From SG8-32-3 sp964514055 (GTDB taxonomy: Archaea > Thermoproteota > Bathyarchaeia > Bathyarchaeales > Bathycorpusculaceae): DNA of 64,000 nt. Location: contig CAZEPB010000002.1 in the NCBI GenBank assembly GCA_964514055.1, positions 62,001 through 126,000 on the forward strand, read 5' to 3'. Positions 8,179-16,760 of the stretch are shown one piece after another. The notes beneath the pieces were generated by a model that was not told the DNA's origin, did no database searches, and worked only from the letters and a program-made list of their open reading frames with translations. Numbering within the stretch: the first letter of the stretch is position 1; the number at the start of each line of letters is the position of its first letter. The translations under genes and the position numbers were made by a program.

Positions 8179-10137
8179 CTATTGCGAAAGCTGTTTTCGC
8201 AAATCTTCGTATGTTGCTTTTATGTCTTCAACTGAGGCTTCGTCTTCTATGGTGGATGTGTCGCCTATTGGTGCTCCCATTATTACGGCTTTGAGTATTC
8301 TGCGCATTATCTTTCCGCTGCGTGTTTTCGGCAGTTTGTTGACCATAGCGATGGCGGCTGGTGTGGCTATTGGACCTATGGTTGTTCGGATGTGTTTTAT
8401 GAGTTCCTTGCGCAGTTCGTCTGATGGGGAAAAGCCGCTTCGCAGAACGATGAATGCTACTGGTACTTCGCCTTTCACGGGGTCTTCTTTGCCCATGACT
8501 GCTGCTTCCGAGACTGCTGGGTGCGAAACCAAAGCGCTTTCAAGCTCCACTGTGCCTATGCGGTGTCCTGCCACTTTGAGGACTTCATCAGCCCTTCCAA
8601 GGAGCCAGAGGTAGCCTTCTGTGTCTTGGACTGCGTAGTCTCCTGTGTAGTAGACGTTAGGCCATCTTCCGAAGTAGGTCTGTTTGAATCTTTCAGGGTC
8701 TTTCCAGAGGGTTTGCAGCATTCCAGGCCATGGCGTTTTAACTATGAGGAAGCCTTTGTTTCCTGCTTGCGCGGGTTGCCCCTTCTCGTCGTAGACTTCT
8801 GCTTGAACGCTTGGCAGCGGATACGTTGCTGAGCCAGGTTTAAGCGGAACCAAGTCTATTCCCGATAGCGGTGCGATCATGAAGCCGCCTGTTTCTGTCT
8901 GCCACCAAGTGTCGATTATGGCGAGTTTTTCTTTTCCGATTACGCGGTAGTACCATTTCCAGGCTTCGGGGTTTATGGGTTCGCCGACTGTGCCGAGTAT
9001 GCGCAGGGTGCTGAGGTCGTGTTTGTTTATCAGTTCTTCGCCGAACTTCATGAACATTCTGACTGCTGTCGGCGTGGAGTAGAGTATGGTTACGCCGTGT
9101 CTTTCGATGATGTCCCACCAGCGGTCTTTTTCGGGGTAGTCGGGTGTGCCCTCAAAAAGCAACGAGGTCACGCCGAGCGATAGTGGCGCGTAAACGTTGT
9201 AGGTGTGCCCTGTGATCCAGCCTATGTCTGCGGTGCACCACCAGATGTCCTCGTCATTTGGGTTGAAAGCCCACTTGAGGGTCCAGTAAGCCCAAACGTT
9301 GTATCCTCCTGTTCCGTGTTGGACTCCTTTCGGTTTGCCTGTTGTGCCAGAAGTGTAAAGGATAAAGAGTGGATCTGTCGCCTGCATGGGTTCGGGTGGG
9401 ACGTAAGCGTTTGCCCCTGCTTGTGCGAGAGCGTCGGTGTACCAGATGTCTCTGCCGTCTTTCATTTGGATGTCTTGGCATGTTCTTTTTACGACTATGA
9501 CTTTTTCCACGGTTGGCGTGGTCTGTAATGCGCGGTCTGCGTTGTCTTTTATTTTGATTATTTTTCCGCGTCTGTATGATCCGTCTGCGGTTACGAGGAT
9601 TTTTGCTTCGCAGTCGTTGATGCGGTCTGCGAGGGCTTCGGCGCTGAAGCCTGAGAAGACTACGGTGTGGATTCCGCCTATGCGTGCTGTTGCGAGCAGG
9701 GTTATTGGCAGTTCGGGGATTACGGGTAGGTAAACGGCTACGCGGTCACCTTTTTTGAGACCTGAATCTTTGAGGACTTTGGCGAGTTTGTTGACTTCTC
9801 TGTAGAGTTGGTAGTAGGTGTAGGTTTTGACTTCGCCCATTTCTCCTTCCCAGATGTAGGCGAGCTTGTTTTTTCTCGGGGTTTTGACGTGTCTGTCTAA
9901 TGCGTTGTGTGTTATGTTGAGGATTCCGCCTTGGAACCATTTGTAGAACGGTTTGTTTGAGTCGTCTAGCACTTTGTCCCATGGTTTGAACCAGTCGATG
10001 GCTTTTGCTTTTTCAGCCCAGAACTCCTGCGGGTTGTTTATTGATTTCTCCCATTCCTGTCGACGTTTTTCTCCTGAAGATGGTTGCGCGTTATTTGGAC
10101 AGAATTTTTCGTTGAAGGGTAAATTAGTTTCAGACAT
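8179..10137 (-). CDS. acsA: AMP-forming acetyl-CoA synthetase AcsA
   Basis: Acetate + ATP + CoA gives acetyl-CoA + AMP + PPi, the entry step for acetate assimilation. The 652-residue protein has the ANL-family phosphate loop YTSGTTGKPKG (about 260-270), the WWQTETGG adenylate motif (about 408-415), the hinge GRADEVLKVAGHR and the C-terminal PKTRSGKIMRRIL. The last carries the lysine that is acetylated to silence bacterial homologues. Length and motifs are complete. The ATG is clear. The 544 bases upstream are non-coding and structured. An acetate-transporter-like gene is found on the same strand at 40.2 kb, beyond the island. Confidence 0.97.
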   Translation of the reverse strand: MSETNLPFNEKFCPNNAQPSSGEKRRQEWEKSINNPQEFWAEKAKAIDWFKPWDKVLDDSNKPFYKWFQGGILNITHNALDRHVKTPRKNKLAYIWEGEMGEVKTYTYYQLYREVNKLAKVLKDSGLKKGDRVAVYLPVIPELPITLLATARIGGIHTVVFSGFSAEALADRINDCEAKILVTADGSYRRGKIIKIKDNADRALQTTPTVEKVIVVKRTCQDIQMKDGRDIWYTDALAQAGANAYVPPEPMQATDPLFILYTSGTTGKPKGVQHGTGGYNVWAYWTLKWAFNPNDEDIWWCTADIGWITGHTYNVYAPLSLGVTSLLFEGTPDYPEKDRWWDIIERHGVTILYSTPTAVRMFMKFGEELINKHDLSTLRILGTVGEPINPEAWKWYYRVIGKEKLAIIDTWWQTETGGFMIAPLSGIDLVPLKPGSATYPLPSVQAEVYDEKGQPAQAGNKGFLIVKTPWPGMLQTLWKDPERFKQTYFGRWPNVYYTGDYAVQDTEGYLWLLGRADEVLKVAGHRIGTVELESALVSHPAVSEAAVMGKEDPVKGEVPVAFIVLRSGFSPSDELRKELIKHIRTTIGPIATPAAIAMVNKLPKTRSGKIMRRILKAVIMGAPIGDTSTIEDEASVEDIKATYEDLRKQLSQ

Positions 10138-10681
10138 TTCTTTTCAATCCATGAATCTTGTTCGGGGAAAAATTAAAACAAGAGAATATAAAGTTTTTCA
10201 GCCATTTATCGAAAAATAAGGGAATAGGTTAGACGTTTTTGGCTTACTGGAGAAACAAGCAGCACAGTTTTTCAGAGTGGATGCTGCGCAGGTTGGTTGT
10301 TTGACGTTGCGGCTCTGTTGCGATTTTTTGTCTATACCCCCCTTATATATAATAAGGCGGTTCTAAACAACCAACCTACATAGGGTGGCGTTTTAAACGC
10401 TTTTTTGTAAGGGCTGGAAAGATACTATCAACCAACTTCAATATAAATTGTTGTGATTGAAAGCGCACGTCATTTTTTAAAAACATATAAAGGGTAATAT
10501 AACATGGACAAACATATTTTTCGAGTGATTTCGGTTTACACGTTGTTGGTGGAGTAGATAGAGGGTACTAATTAATGGTACTTCAATCCAACCCTTAGAC
10601 TTCGATATTTGCACGCACACCGTAGAAGATGATCATTAACATAGATTTCTTATAAACTAACATCCTTCCTTTAAATTAGGG
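10138..10681. other. Non-coding region at the left island boundary
   Basis: No convincing gene lies in these 544 bases. They hold a 13-bp inverted repeat, a TATA-rich palindromic core, and further AT-rich promoter-like stretches such as AAAAACATATAAAGGG at about 10479-10494. A 17-codon ORF begins with ATG at 10504, about 10 bases after that box; it is too short to call. Confidence 0.5.
10290..10377. repeat. 13-bp perfect inverted repeat around a TATA-rich core
   Basis: AGGTTGGTTGTTT (10290-10302) is the exact reverse complement of AAACAACCAACCT (10365-10377). Between the arms lies TACCCCCC followed by TTATATATAATAAGG, which reads as a TATA box on either strand. On the minus strand it could drive acsA with a leader of nearly 200 bases. 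The right part (10344-10374) recurs inverted at 40006-40036. Confidence 0.6.
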
Positions 10682-12451
10682 TCAGCTCTTCCATCTTTCC
10701 AAGGCGAATTTTATAAGCTTCTCTTCTCGAGCCAATATATCTTTCTGCCCCCATTGCTCAAGACTAGATAGTTCTTTTTGGACTCGAAGAATTGAATTGG
10801 AGTAATATGGTCTTTTCTTTTCAAAAGACTTATTTCCCCATCTCCGGTTCCAAGGGGCAGAAGCAAGGGTAAGGTTTCCTATTTTATGTTTATGCTCTTC
10901 ATGTATCTGCTCTAATTCAGATGGAACTTCGTCTGGATTGTCTGCCCATATGTGCTCGATCTCAAAATCATCCGTAAGAATGGTCTCTAATTCAAAATCA
11001 ATAGGTTCGTCAGCTTCTTTTCTCAAAAACTTTTCATATTCAAAAAGCAAATATTTCAAATCACGTCTGGCAATTCTTTTATAAAACTGTGCAAATCTCA
11101 AATCATTTTGGAAAGATTGATCATCCTCATAGTAGAAGACCGTATCTTTGAGATTGTTCAATATTTTCCCGAAATTCAGCTTAGTGTTGTGGACTTTGTA
11201 TGCAAGTCTACAAACTGATGTTTCACCCGTATCTGCTCTTCTACGACCAACCACATAAACCCTTAATATGAAGAGTTCTATTAGTTTCAGAATTTCCTTA
11301 ATCTTTTCCTTTTCATTCTTAAATCTCATCCAAACCGCAATTAATAGAGGGAAAAAATTGGCGACTCTCTCAAGAATAAAGAGTTTATTCAACAAATTAC
11401 CAATTGCATCGCTTTTTTTCAAAGAAACTAATTCGTACGCGGCAAAGAAGGCTTTCTCCAAATCCTCGGTATACTTCATTACATAAGCTAAGCAGTCGTC
11501 CTTTTTTGTCCGATAAAGTTCTCTGGTTACCCGTTTTAAGTAATCAAGATAATTGTAGGAAGTATCCCTATCTCCTTCGGCATTTGGTTCAAAAACAATA
11601 AAATGATACCTTTGAATAGCTTCTTCATTAAGAAAATCCGCTTTGCTTATAGTCTTGATTTTTTCAACATATCTATATATGTTTGCAAATCTTTCGTCTA
11701 TTTTGCGTAGAAGCACTTCGGGTACTTCAGCTTCAGACAGATAAACCATGTGCATCATGAAGCTCTTTGTTTTCTCTAACCTACTCAAAGGTTTACCTCT
11801 GTCATTCACTGTCTCAAAGATCAGCACAGCGTCGGAATCGTTCTTAACAGGATATCGGATTATGTCTAAATTATCTACTTTCCGTTTGAACTGAGTGAGA
11901 AAATTCTTGAAGTCGATACCTTGCCTTTTAATTTCACCATATTTATCTCTAAAATAGATTTTAGCAATTTTGAGCCTTCGTTGTGATGGAGTGAGTGTCT
12001 CATCAGGATAGTTTTGGTCATCTATGATTACTCTTCTAAAGAACTCTGCGTCGTCTCCCAGTAATTCTAGTTTATATATGTCCTTATATTTGAGATAGCT
12101 CTTTTCCAAATCCTCTAATTCATTCTTTGATTCAGTGTCGGTGCATACATCCTTGAACTGCACAATCATTTCCTTAAGGAGAATTAGGATGGTTGTTATT
12201 CTCTGCTGTCCATCTATTATATCGTAAACATCAAATGTTCTTAGGCCAGATTGTTTGATTCCAGTCTTTTTTAGCAAGATTGTTCCAAAATAGTGTTTCT
12301 TGTTTGAATCCAAGTATATGAGGTCATTCCAAAGGTCCTCTAATTGCCTTTCTTCCCATGAGTAGTTGCGTTGATAAATTGGGATCTGGAAAACTCGTTC
12401 GCCAACGAGTAGTTCCTTAAATGGAGCTAATCCTCGTTCCAAAAACGTCAC
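10682..12451 (-). CDS. DUF262/DUF1524 protein, GmrSD-like predicted nuclease
   Basis: The N-terminal DUF262 (ParB-like NTPase/nickase fold) has FQIPIYQRNYSWEE (about 22-35) and the DGQQR motif in YDIIDGQQRITTIL. The C-terminal DUF1524 HNH-type nuclease has FEIEHIWADNP and then GNLTLASAPWNRRWGNK, supplying the His and Asn of the fold. Such fused proteins (GmrSD, BrxU, SspE relatives) restrict modified phage DNA, with NTP hydrolysis controlling cleavage. At 589 residues it is a normal single-chain S-D fusion. The start is GTG at 12451, preceded by AAGG. It is a single gene at the island's left edge with no partner methylase, which fits a type IV-like stand-alone role. Confidence 0.85.
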   Translation of the reverse strand: MTFLERGLAPFKELLVGERVFQIPIYQRNYSWEERQLEDLWNDLIYLDSNKKHYFGTILLKKTGIKQSGLRTFDVYDIIDGQQRITTILILLKEMIVQFKDVCTDTESKNELEDLEKSYLKYKDIYKLELLGDDAEFFRRVIIDDQNYPDETLTPSQRRLKIAKIYFRDKYGEIKRQGIDFKNFLTQFKRKVDNLDIIRYPVKNDSDAVLIFETVNDRGKPLSRLEKTKSFMMHMVYLSEAEVPEVLLRKIDERFANIYRYVEKIKTISKADFLNEEAIQRYHFIVFEPNAEGDRDTSYNYLDYLKRVTRELYRTKKDDCLAYVMKYTEDLEKAFFAAYELVSLKKSDAIGNLLNKLFILERVANFFPLLIAVWMRFKNEKEKIKEILKLIELFILRVYVVGRRRADTGETSVCRLAYKVHNTKLNFGKILNNLKDTVFYYEDDQSFQNDLRFAQFYKRIARRDLKYLLFEYEKFLRKEADEPIDFELETILTDDFEIEHIWADNPDEVPSELEQIHEEHKHKIGNLTLASAPWNRRWGNKSFEKKRPYYSNSILRVQKELSSLEQWGQKDILAREEKLIKFALERWKS

Positions 12452-12582
12452 CTTATTTGCGTTCTTGACTTTATGTTAACTGTGGGTTTGTATTTATTAT
12501 TCTTTCCAAGCTAGTATTTTTGGGGATTATGTTTTAATCCTATCAACTGCTTTGCGACTTGATAGCGCGGACCTAATCAGGA

Positions 12583-13938
12583 CTATTTTAAAATGTAGTT
12601 TTTACCGCGTCTAATTTTTTGAATGTTGCGACAAGTCTTTCCGAATAACTGTGGGTTTTCTGTGTGTATGGGAAAGACCTTCTTTGGGTTGACTTTCTTA
12701 ATTCTTTCTACTATCTCTTCTCGGTTCATGTGACCAGAAGCGTGAAGCTGGTGGAAATTAATACCGAAATGATTTAGCCAGTTATGCATTACTTCGTCTT
12801 CTATGTCTTCTTCACTGAACGGTTCGCTCATGCTATGAATAAAATGACTGTATGCGTCAGGTTTAATGTCTATCAATTCTGCAAACTGGTAGAAGTTCAA
12901 GTCCATCACCATCTCGCCTTGTTTTTCGTGTATGTTTTCGGATGTTACTTTCTTTTCTAAAAATGGGCGTTCCCAAGTGTAGTAGTCCTTTTCAACGTGT
13001 TCTCCAGATTTCTTTCGTTTATAGTAGACCCGGATGGTTTCGTCTTTGGCGGGGTCAGGCAGGTCAAGGCGCGGGTCATCAACAAGTTTACCTAGAAGAT
13101 AGGCGCTTTTTGTCGATATGATGAATTTTCGGTTATTTTCTTTCGCGACGGTGTAGAGGCTTCGGAACCTGTCCATATCTCTACTGTAGTGGGTCACAAA
13201 CACGATTTTGTCAGTATTAGCAATGATGTCGTTGCTTCCTTGCTTAACCTGCTGCTCAGAGTGATTCTTTCGTTTTTCAGTGGATGCCATGCGGGTTCCT
13301 TCACAAATCATAGCAACTGGTTCAGATTCACATGCTTTTTCGATAAACTCTTCGGTCATTTCGCTTCTCGGTCCATGAACTCTCATGTCTCCAGTGTAAA
13401 CCACAGTCCCTTCTGAGGTGTGAATCAAATAACCATAAGCTGCTGGGATAGAGTGGTCAACGTGTACAGGCTCAACTGTTAAGTCCCCGATGGAGATTGT
13501 GTCTCCTGTTCTGAAGGTTTTGTAGTTGTGTTCGCAGTAGTTGCAGTAACTGCTGGTTTCTTCTTGGGCTTCAACGAAGAGTTTGGTTCCTTCTCCGAGA
13601 TAAACTGGAATTTCTGGGTCGAGGAACTTTATGTGTTCGATGTGGTCGAAGTGCGCATGAGACAAGAAAACAGCATCGATACTTGGTTTAGTGTATGGCA
13701 AATTTGTTGGCTCAAGATTCTCTTTGCTGTATACTCCCTTCAGTTTGGGCAGCAGACCAAACTCGAAGTAGTCTTTTAATCCTGTGATTTTTCTTGCTGA
13801 AAGCCATCCAGTGAAGTAGTCAGAGCCGAAGGTGAAGGACTGCCCGAAATCTAGGAATACTCTGGTTTTTTTGTCTTCAAGGAGAATTTTGTTGCCGCCT
13901 ATTTCGTTGACTCCGCCATAAAAGGTAAGCTTAGCCAT
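12583..13938 (-). CDS. Metallo-beta-lactamase/beta-CASP hydrolase, RNase J-like
   Basis: A zinc-dependent nuclease fold. MBL motifs are LDFG (motif 1), SHAHFDH (motif 2), VDHS (motif 3) and YTGDMR (motif 4). The beta-CASP motifs are also present: acidic residue in ICEGTR (A), histidine in HASGH (B) and PIHTE (C). This set is typical of RNA-processing enzymes such as archaeal RNase J and CPSF homologues, so an RNase is the likely role. The start at 13938 matches the family's usual MAKLTFYGG; an in-frame ATG at 13956 adds six residues. It seems less AT-rich than its neighbours, so it may be a core gene or an older acquisition. No direct partner is evident. Confidence 0.8.
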   Translation of the reverse strand: MAKLTFYGGVNEIGGNKILLEDKKTRVFLDFGQSFTFGSDYFTGWLSARKITGLKDYFEFGLLPKLKGVYSKENLEPTNLPYTKPSIDAVFLSHAHFDHIEHIKFLDPEIPVYLGEGTKLFVEAQEETSSYCNYCEHNYKTFRTGDTISIGDLTVEPVHVDHSIPAAYGYLIHTSEGTVVYTGDMRVHGPRSEMTEEFIEKACESEPVAMICEGTRMASTEKRKNHSEQQVKQGSNDIIANTDKIVFVTHYSRDMDRFRSLYTVAKENNRKFIISTKSAYLLGKLVDDPRLDLPDPAKDETIRVYYKRKKSGEHVEKDYYTWERPFLEKKVTSENIHEKQGEMVMDLNFYQFAELIDIKPDAYSHFIHSMSEPFSEEDIEDEVMHNWLNHFGINFHQLHASGHMNREEIVERIKKVNPKKVFPIHTENPQLFGKTCRNIQKIRRGKNYILK

Positions 13939-14110
13939 ACGCAAACATTTCCACATAAGGAATAGAGGGATATGATAATTGAATTTTATGTACCTGAAAT
14001 AAGTGTGATGATTTTTGAAACTTGTACAATCAGTTTAAAATGGCGATGTCACCCGCACATTCTCCCCTTTTCTTTCAGAAAACTAAAACACCAAATATAA
14101 TTTGGGCTTA

Positions 14111-15442
14111 TCAGATTTTTAAGACTAATTCTAGCCGAGTTTCTATAAAATAGGCAATTATAGCTGCTATTAGTCCTATTCCAAGAGAGATAAGCCCGCC
14201 CAGTATTAAATTCCCCTCCATAAAGAATATCGTGCCAATAGGCAAACCGAATAAAATCCAACCTAAAAAAAATGCAATGATAGCCATTTCACCTGCAAGC
14301 TTTTTCTTGCGCATTTCTTTAATTTCTAGTTGCTTTTCTTCAAATTCTAGTTGCTCCAATCTTGCCTGTCTCCTGCGTTCCAGTTGCTCTTTCTCAGATT
14401 GAAGTCTTTTTTTCTCGTCCTCAAGCTTCTGCTGCTCTCTTTCCGCTTTTGCTCTATCAAAGTATTCTTTTCGCATTTTCTTCTCGGCTACTGTAGGTCT
14501 TGGAATAAGTTCAAATTGGCTAAGAGCAAGAAACCCCAATTTTTCCACCAGTCCCACATGTTTTTCATTTTCAGAGTGAGATTTTATGTTCCAAGGGTCT
14601 TCCTTACCAAGCTGTTTTACTGCAATCAAAGTGTATCGAGCAACTTCGAGGCTCATTCTGTAGGCAATATTCAAGTCAAGTATAGGATTGCTCCAAGACG
14701 AAGGTCTATTAGTTAGAATGAACTGAATTAGGGCAGCTTGGCACCCTTCTATACCTGGCTTAAGATATTCTTCTTCGATAAGCGCGTCTACTCTTTCTTC
14801 GCGTTTTCGACTATCAGCCTCGAACTTTAACATGGTCAAGGAAGTAGATATACCATCCAGTTTTTTCCAATATGCATAGGAAAAATCATAAACTGATTGT
14901 ATTCCGTTGTTTTTTATCCTAATTAATAAATTGTAAAGTTTAGTATACTCATCAATTGCCTTGATTGGCAAGTCTGATTGCTTCAAATTTTCTATTAAAT
15001 GTAAATCATCTAGCAAAGGTGACTGCGCAATCGCTATTTCCCATCTTGTATGTGTATCTGCTGTTCTAGGGCGAAGAGTCCATCTGTCTTGAAGGTAATG
15101 AAGTCCTATTCCCAGTTCAGAGTAGCATTCATCGTCACCTGCTAGAAACATGTTTCTTGAATTGGCGATTCTTTTCAGAATCTCGTTGTCTTTTCTTGTG
15201 TGATGCGGAAAATCTCCCCACGAGTCTGGAGTAGTTGAGCCTATCTCCAACAATTTTGTTTCTTTTTCTTTTAGCTTCAGTTCTTTTCCAATTTGCTTAG
15301 CTATTGCTATATGAGTCTTCTGAAGCAATATAGGCCACAATAACAAGTTACAGGTAATAAGCTTAAATTTTTTTAGGATTTTGACATTAATTGGATGAAT
15401 CGAAAACGGATTTGAATATGATGCTAGCGCGCTAAACAACAT
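14111..15442 (-). CDS. Predicted zinc-dependent phospholipase C/nuclease-like domain with coiled coil and C-terminal membrane anchor
   Basis: Residues about 40-120 hold a histidine/aspartate pattern (KTHIAIAKQIG, TPDSWGDFPHHTRKD, GIGLHYLQDRW, DTHTRWE) that recalls zinc-dependent phospholipase C/P1 nuclease-type all-helical metal sites. A charged coiled coil follows (about 330-385, rich in E, K, R and Q), then two transmembrane helices (about 390-412 and 416-438). The order enzyme, coiled coil, paired helices suggests a membrane-tethered effector. ATG at 15442 sits about 25 bases after a CTATACTA box, implying a near-leaderless transcript. The gene is 268 bases downstream of the PfkB gene on the same strand and could be part of that system, though it has its own promoter. 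Function is inferred from motifs only. Confidence 0.55.
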   Translation of the reverse strand: MLFSALASYSNPFSIHPINVKILKKFKLITCNLLLWPILLQKTHIAIAKQIGKELKLKEKETKLLEIGSTTPDSWGDFPHHTRKDNEILKRIANSRNMFLAGDDECYSELGIGLHYLQDRWTLRPRTADTHTRWEIAIAQSPLLDDLHLIENLKQSDLPIKAIDEYTKLYNLLIRIKNNGIQSVYDFSYAYWKKLDGISTSLTMLKFEADSRKREERVDALIEEEYLKPGIEGCQAALIQFILTNRPSSWSNPILDLNIAYRMSLEVARYTLIAVKQLGKEDPWNIKSHSENEKHVGLVEKLGFLALSQFELIPRPTVAEKKMRKEYFDRAKAEREQQKLEDEKKRLQSEKEQLERRRQARLEQLEFEEKQLEIKEMRKKKLAGEMAIIAFFLGWILFGLPIGTIFFMEGNLILGGLISLGIGLIAAIIAYFIETRLELVLKI

Positions 15443-15465
15443 ACGTAACCAGTTACCAACAGTGT

Positions 15466-15476
15466 GTAGTATAGCG
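15466..15476 (-). promoter_or_regulatory. TATA box for the phospholipase-like gene
   Basis: On the minus strand GCTATACTACA precedes the ATG at 15442 by about 25-30 bases. TAGCGCGC occurs at both 15425 and 15473, and GTAAC-CA-GTTAC lies between them; these could be operators. Confidence 0.35.
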
Positions 15477-15710
15477 CGCGCTTTCTTTTAGAACAGCTGC
15501 TGTATACATAATACCTAAGCTTTCATTATCCCAAAACTTGGATTTGTCAAAGGGAGGCTTAACTAGAAGCATGTCCTTTCGCTTCTTCCTCCAATATCCT
15601 AACTGTTCAAATGATTAAACCTTTTAGCCCTTTTAGTTTTTTAACCTCTCAAGAGTATGCAAGAACTTCGAAAGATATTTGTATTTCATGGATGGTTAAT
15701 AGAGGTTTTC

Positions 15711-16760
15711 TTAAATTTTCTTACAGGAAGAACATATGCCTTTCAAGGAAGAGTCTATATTTGATTTTTCTTTGGATCCCTCAATTACGGTTTTGAAAAT
15801 ATGCACATCGTGGATTGTAGACCAAAGGTAACTTTTGTTAAAATTATACATCAGTCCACGTGCTCCTTCATATGCACAATTTAAGGCTGCCATACGTTGA
15901 CCAAACTTCAAAACCGACTCAACTTCTTCCATTGATGCCTCTTGGAAGCTCTCAATCCCAGAGCGACCAAGAAAGTGAATAATGCCCGCACTGCACCAAT
16001 CACCAGCGCCTGCAGTATCGATAATAACAGGCGCGTCAATTGATTCAATCGTCTTCCAATCGTTATTTTTGTCCTTTCGATTATTCAACTTATACCTTAG
16101 GCCTTTATTCCCTAAGGTTTGTATCTCTAATAAAACGTCTCTCTCGAATGGTATTTCGCATATTTGTTGCGCTGAATATTTTACTATATGGGCGACATCA
16201 AAAAACTCACGGAATAATTTATTCCTATATATCCTATGCGGTTCGAATACTATTAAAGCTCCACGTTGTTTCTGCAATTTTGCAAGGGTTAAAGCCGATT
16301 TTGAAACTCGGTCGACATAGAAAACTTGTACGTCCGGCATTTTTTTGGAAATTTCAAAAATCAGACGTAGAGGGACGGGCCTATTTCTTGGCAAAGCTGA
16401 GCCACAATAGGGGCATTTGAACTCAAAAACATGGGTATTCTTATTTTCTTCTTGAATTCTCTCAACTACTATAGGTGTTTGCTTTGTTTCGTCGCTATAT
16501 ATGAAATCTGTTTTGACTCCCCATTCTCTAATATCTTTTAGAATAATCTTTGATGCAAGGTCCTTTCCTATACTTGCAACTGGATACGAAGACCAGCCTA
16601 GATAGGCAAGTATAGTCAAAACATTGCCACAAGAGCCGCCAATCCCAAAACTTGGGCAACTTTGCTTTTTTCCATTAATGACTATATCCAACACTATGAG
16701 TCCGGTTCCCATGGAAACGGGTCTGGGCGTTTTTATCTCAAATAATTTCTCATCAATCAT
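15711..16760 (-). CDS. PfkB-family sugar/nucleoside kinase with extra cysteine pairs (cassette gene 5)
   Basis: A ribokinase-fold kinase: the N-terminal region has GIGGSCGNVLTILAYLG, and the C-terminal signature DTAGAGDWCSAG starts at residue 248 with the catalytic base Asp near 254. It should phosphorylate a sugar or nucleoside-like hydroxyl. Unusually for the family, it has a CPYCG motif at residues 116-120 and a CSSC pair five residues from the end, which together could bind zinc. ATG at 16760 is chosen: it overlaps the preceding gene's stop by 8 bases and has GGGTGAG upstream, while a longer frame to 16820 lies wholly inside the preceding gene. Substrate unknown; the SIS, HAD and PRTase partners point to a ribosyl or sugar-phosphate metabolite. 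Confidence 0.8.
   Translation of the reverse strand: MIDEKLFEIKTPRPVSMGTGLIVLDIVINGKKQSCPSFGIGGSCGNVLTILAYLGWSSYPVASIGKDLASKIILKDIREWGVKTDFIYSDETKQTPIVVERIQEENKNTHVFEFKCPYCGSALPRNRPVPLRLIFEISKKMPDVQVFYVDRVSKSALTLAKLQKQRGALIVFEPHRIYRNKLFREFFDVAHIVKYSAQQICEIPFERDVLLEIQTLGNKGLRYKLNNRKDKNNDWKTIESIDAPVIIDTAGAGDWCSAGIIHFLGRSGIESFQEASMEEVESVLKFGQRMAALNCAYEGARGLMYNFNKSYLWSTIHDVHIFKTVIEGSKEKSNIDSSLKGICSSCKKI

Noticed and set aside
10504..10557. 17-codon ORF after a TATA-like box in the acsA upstream gap
   Set aside because: Too short and without a clear ribosome-binding site; no similarity seen.
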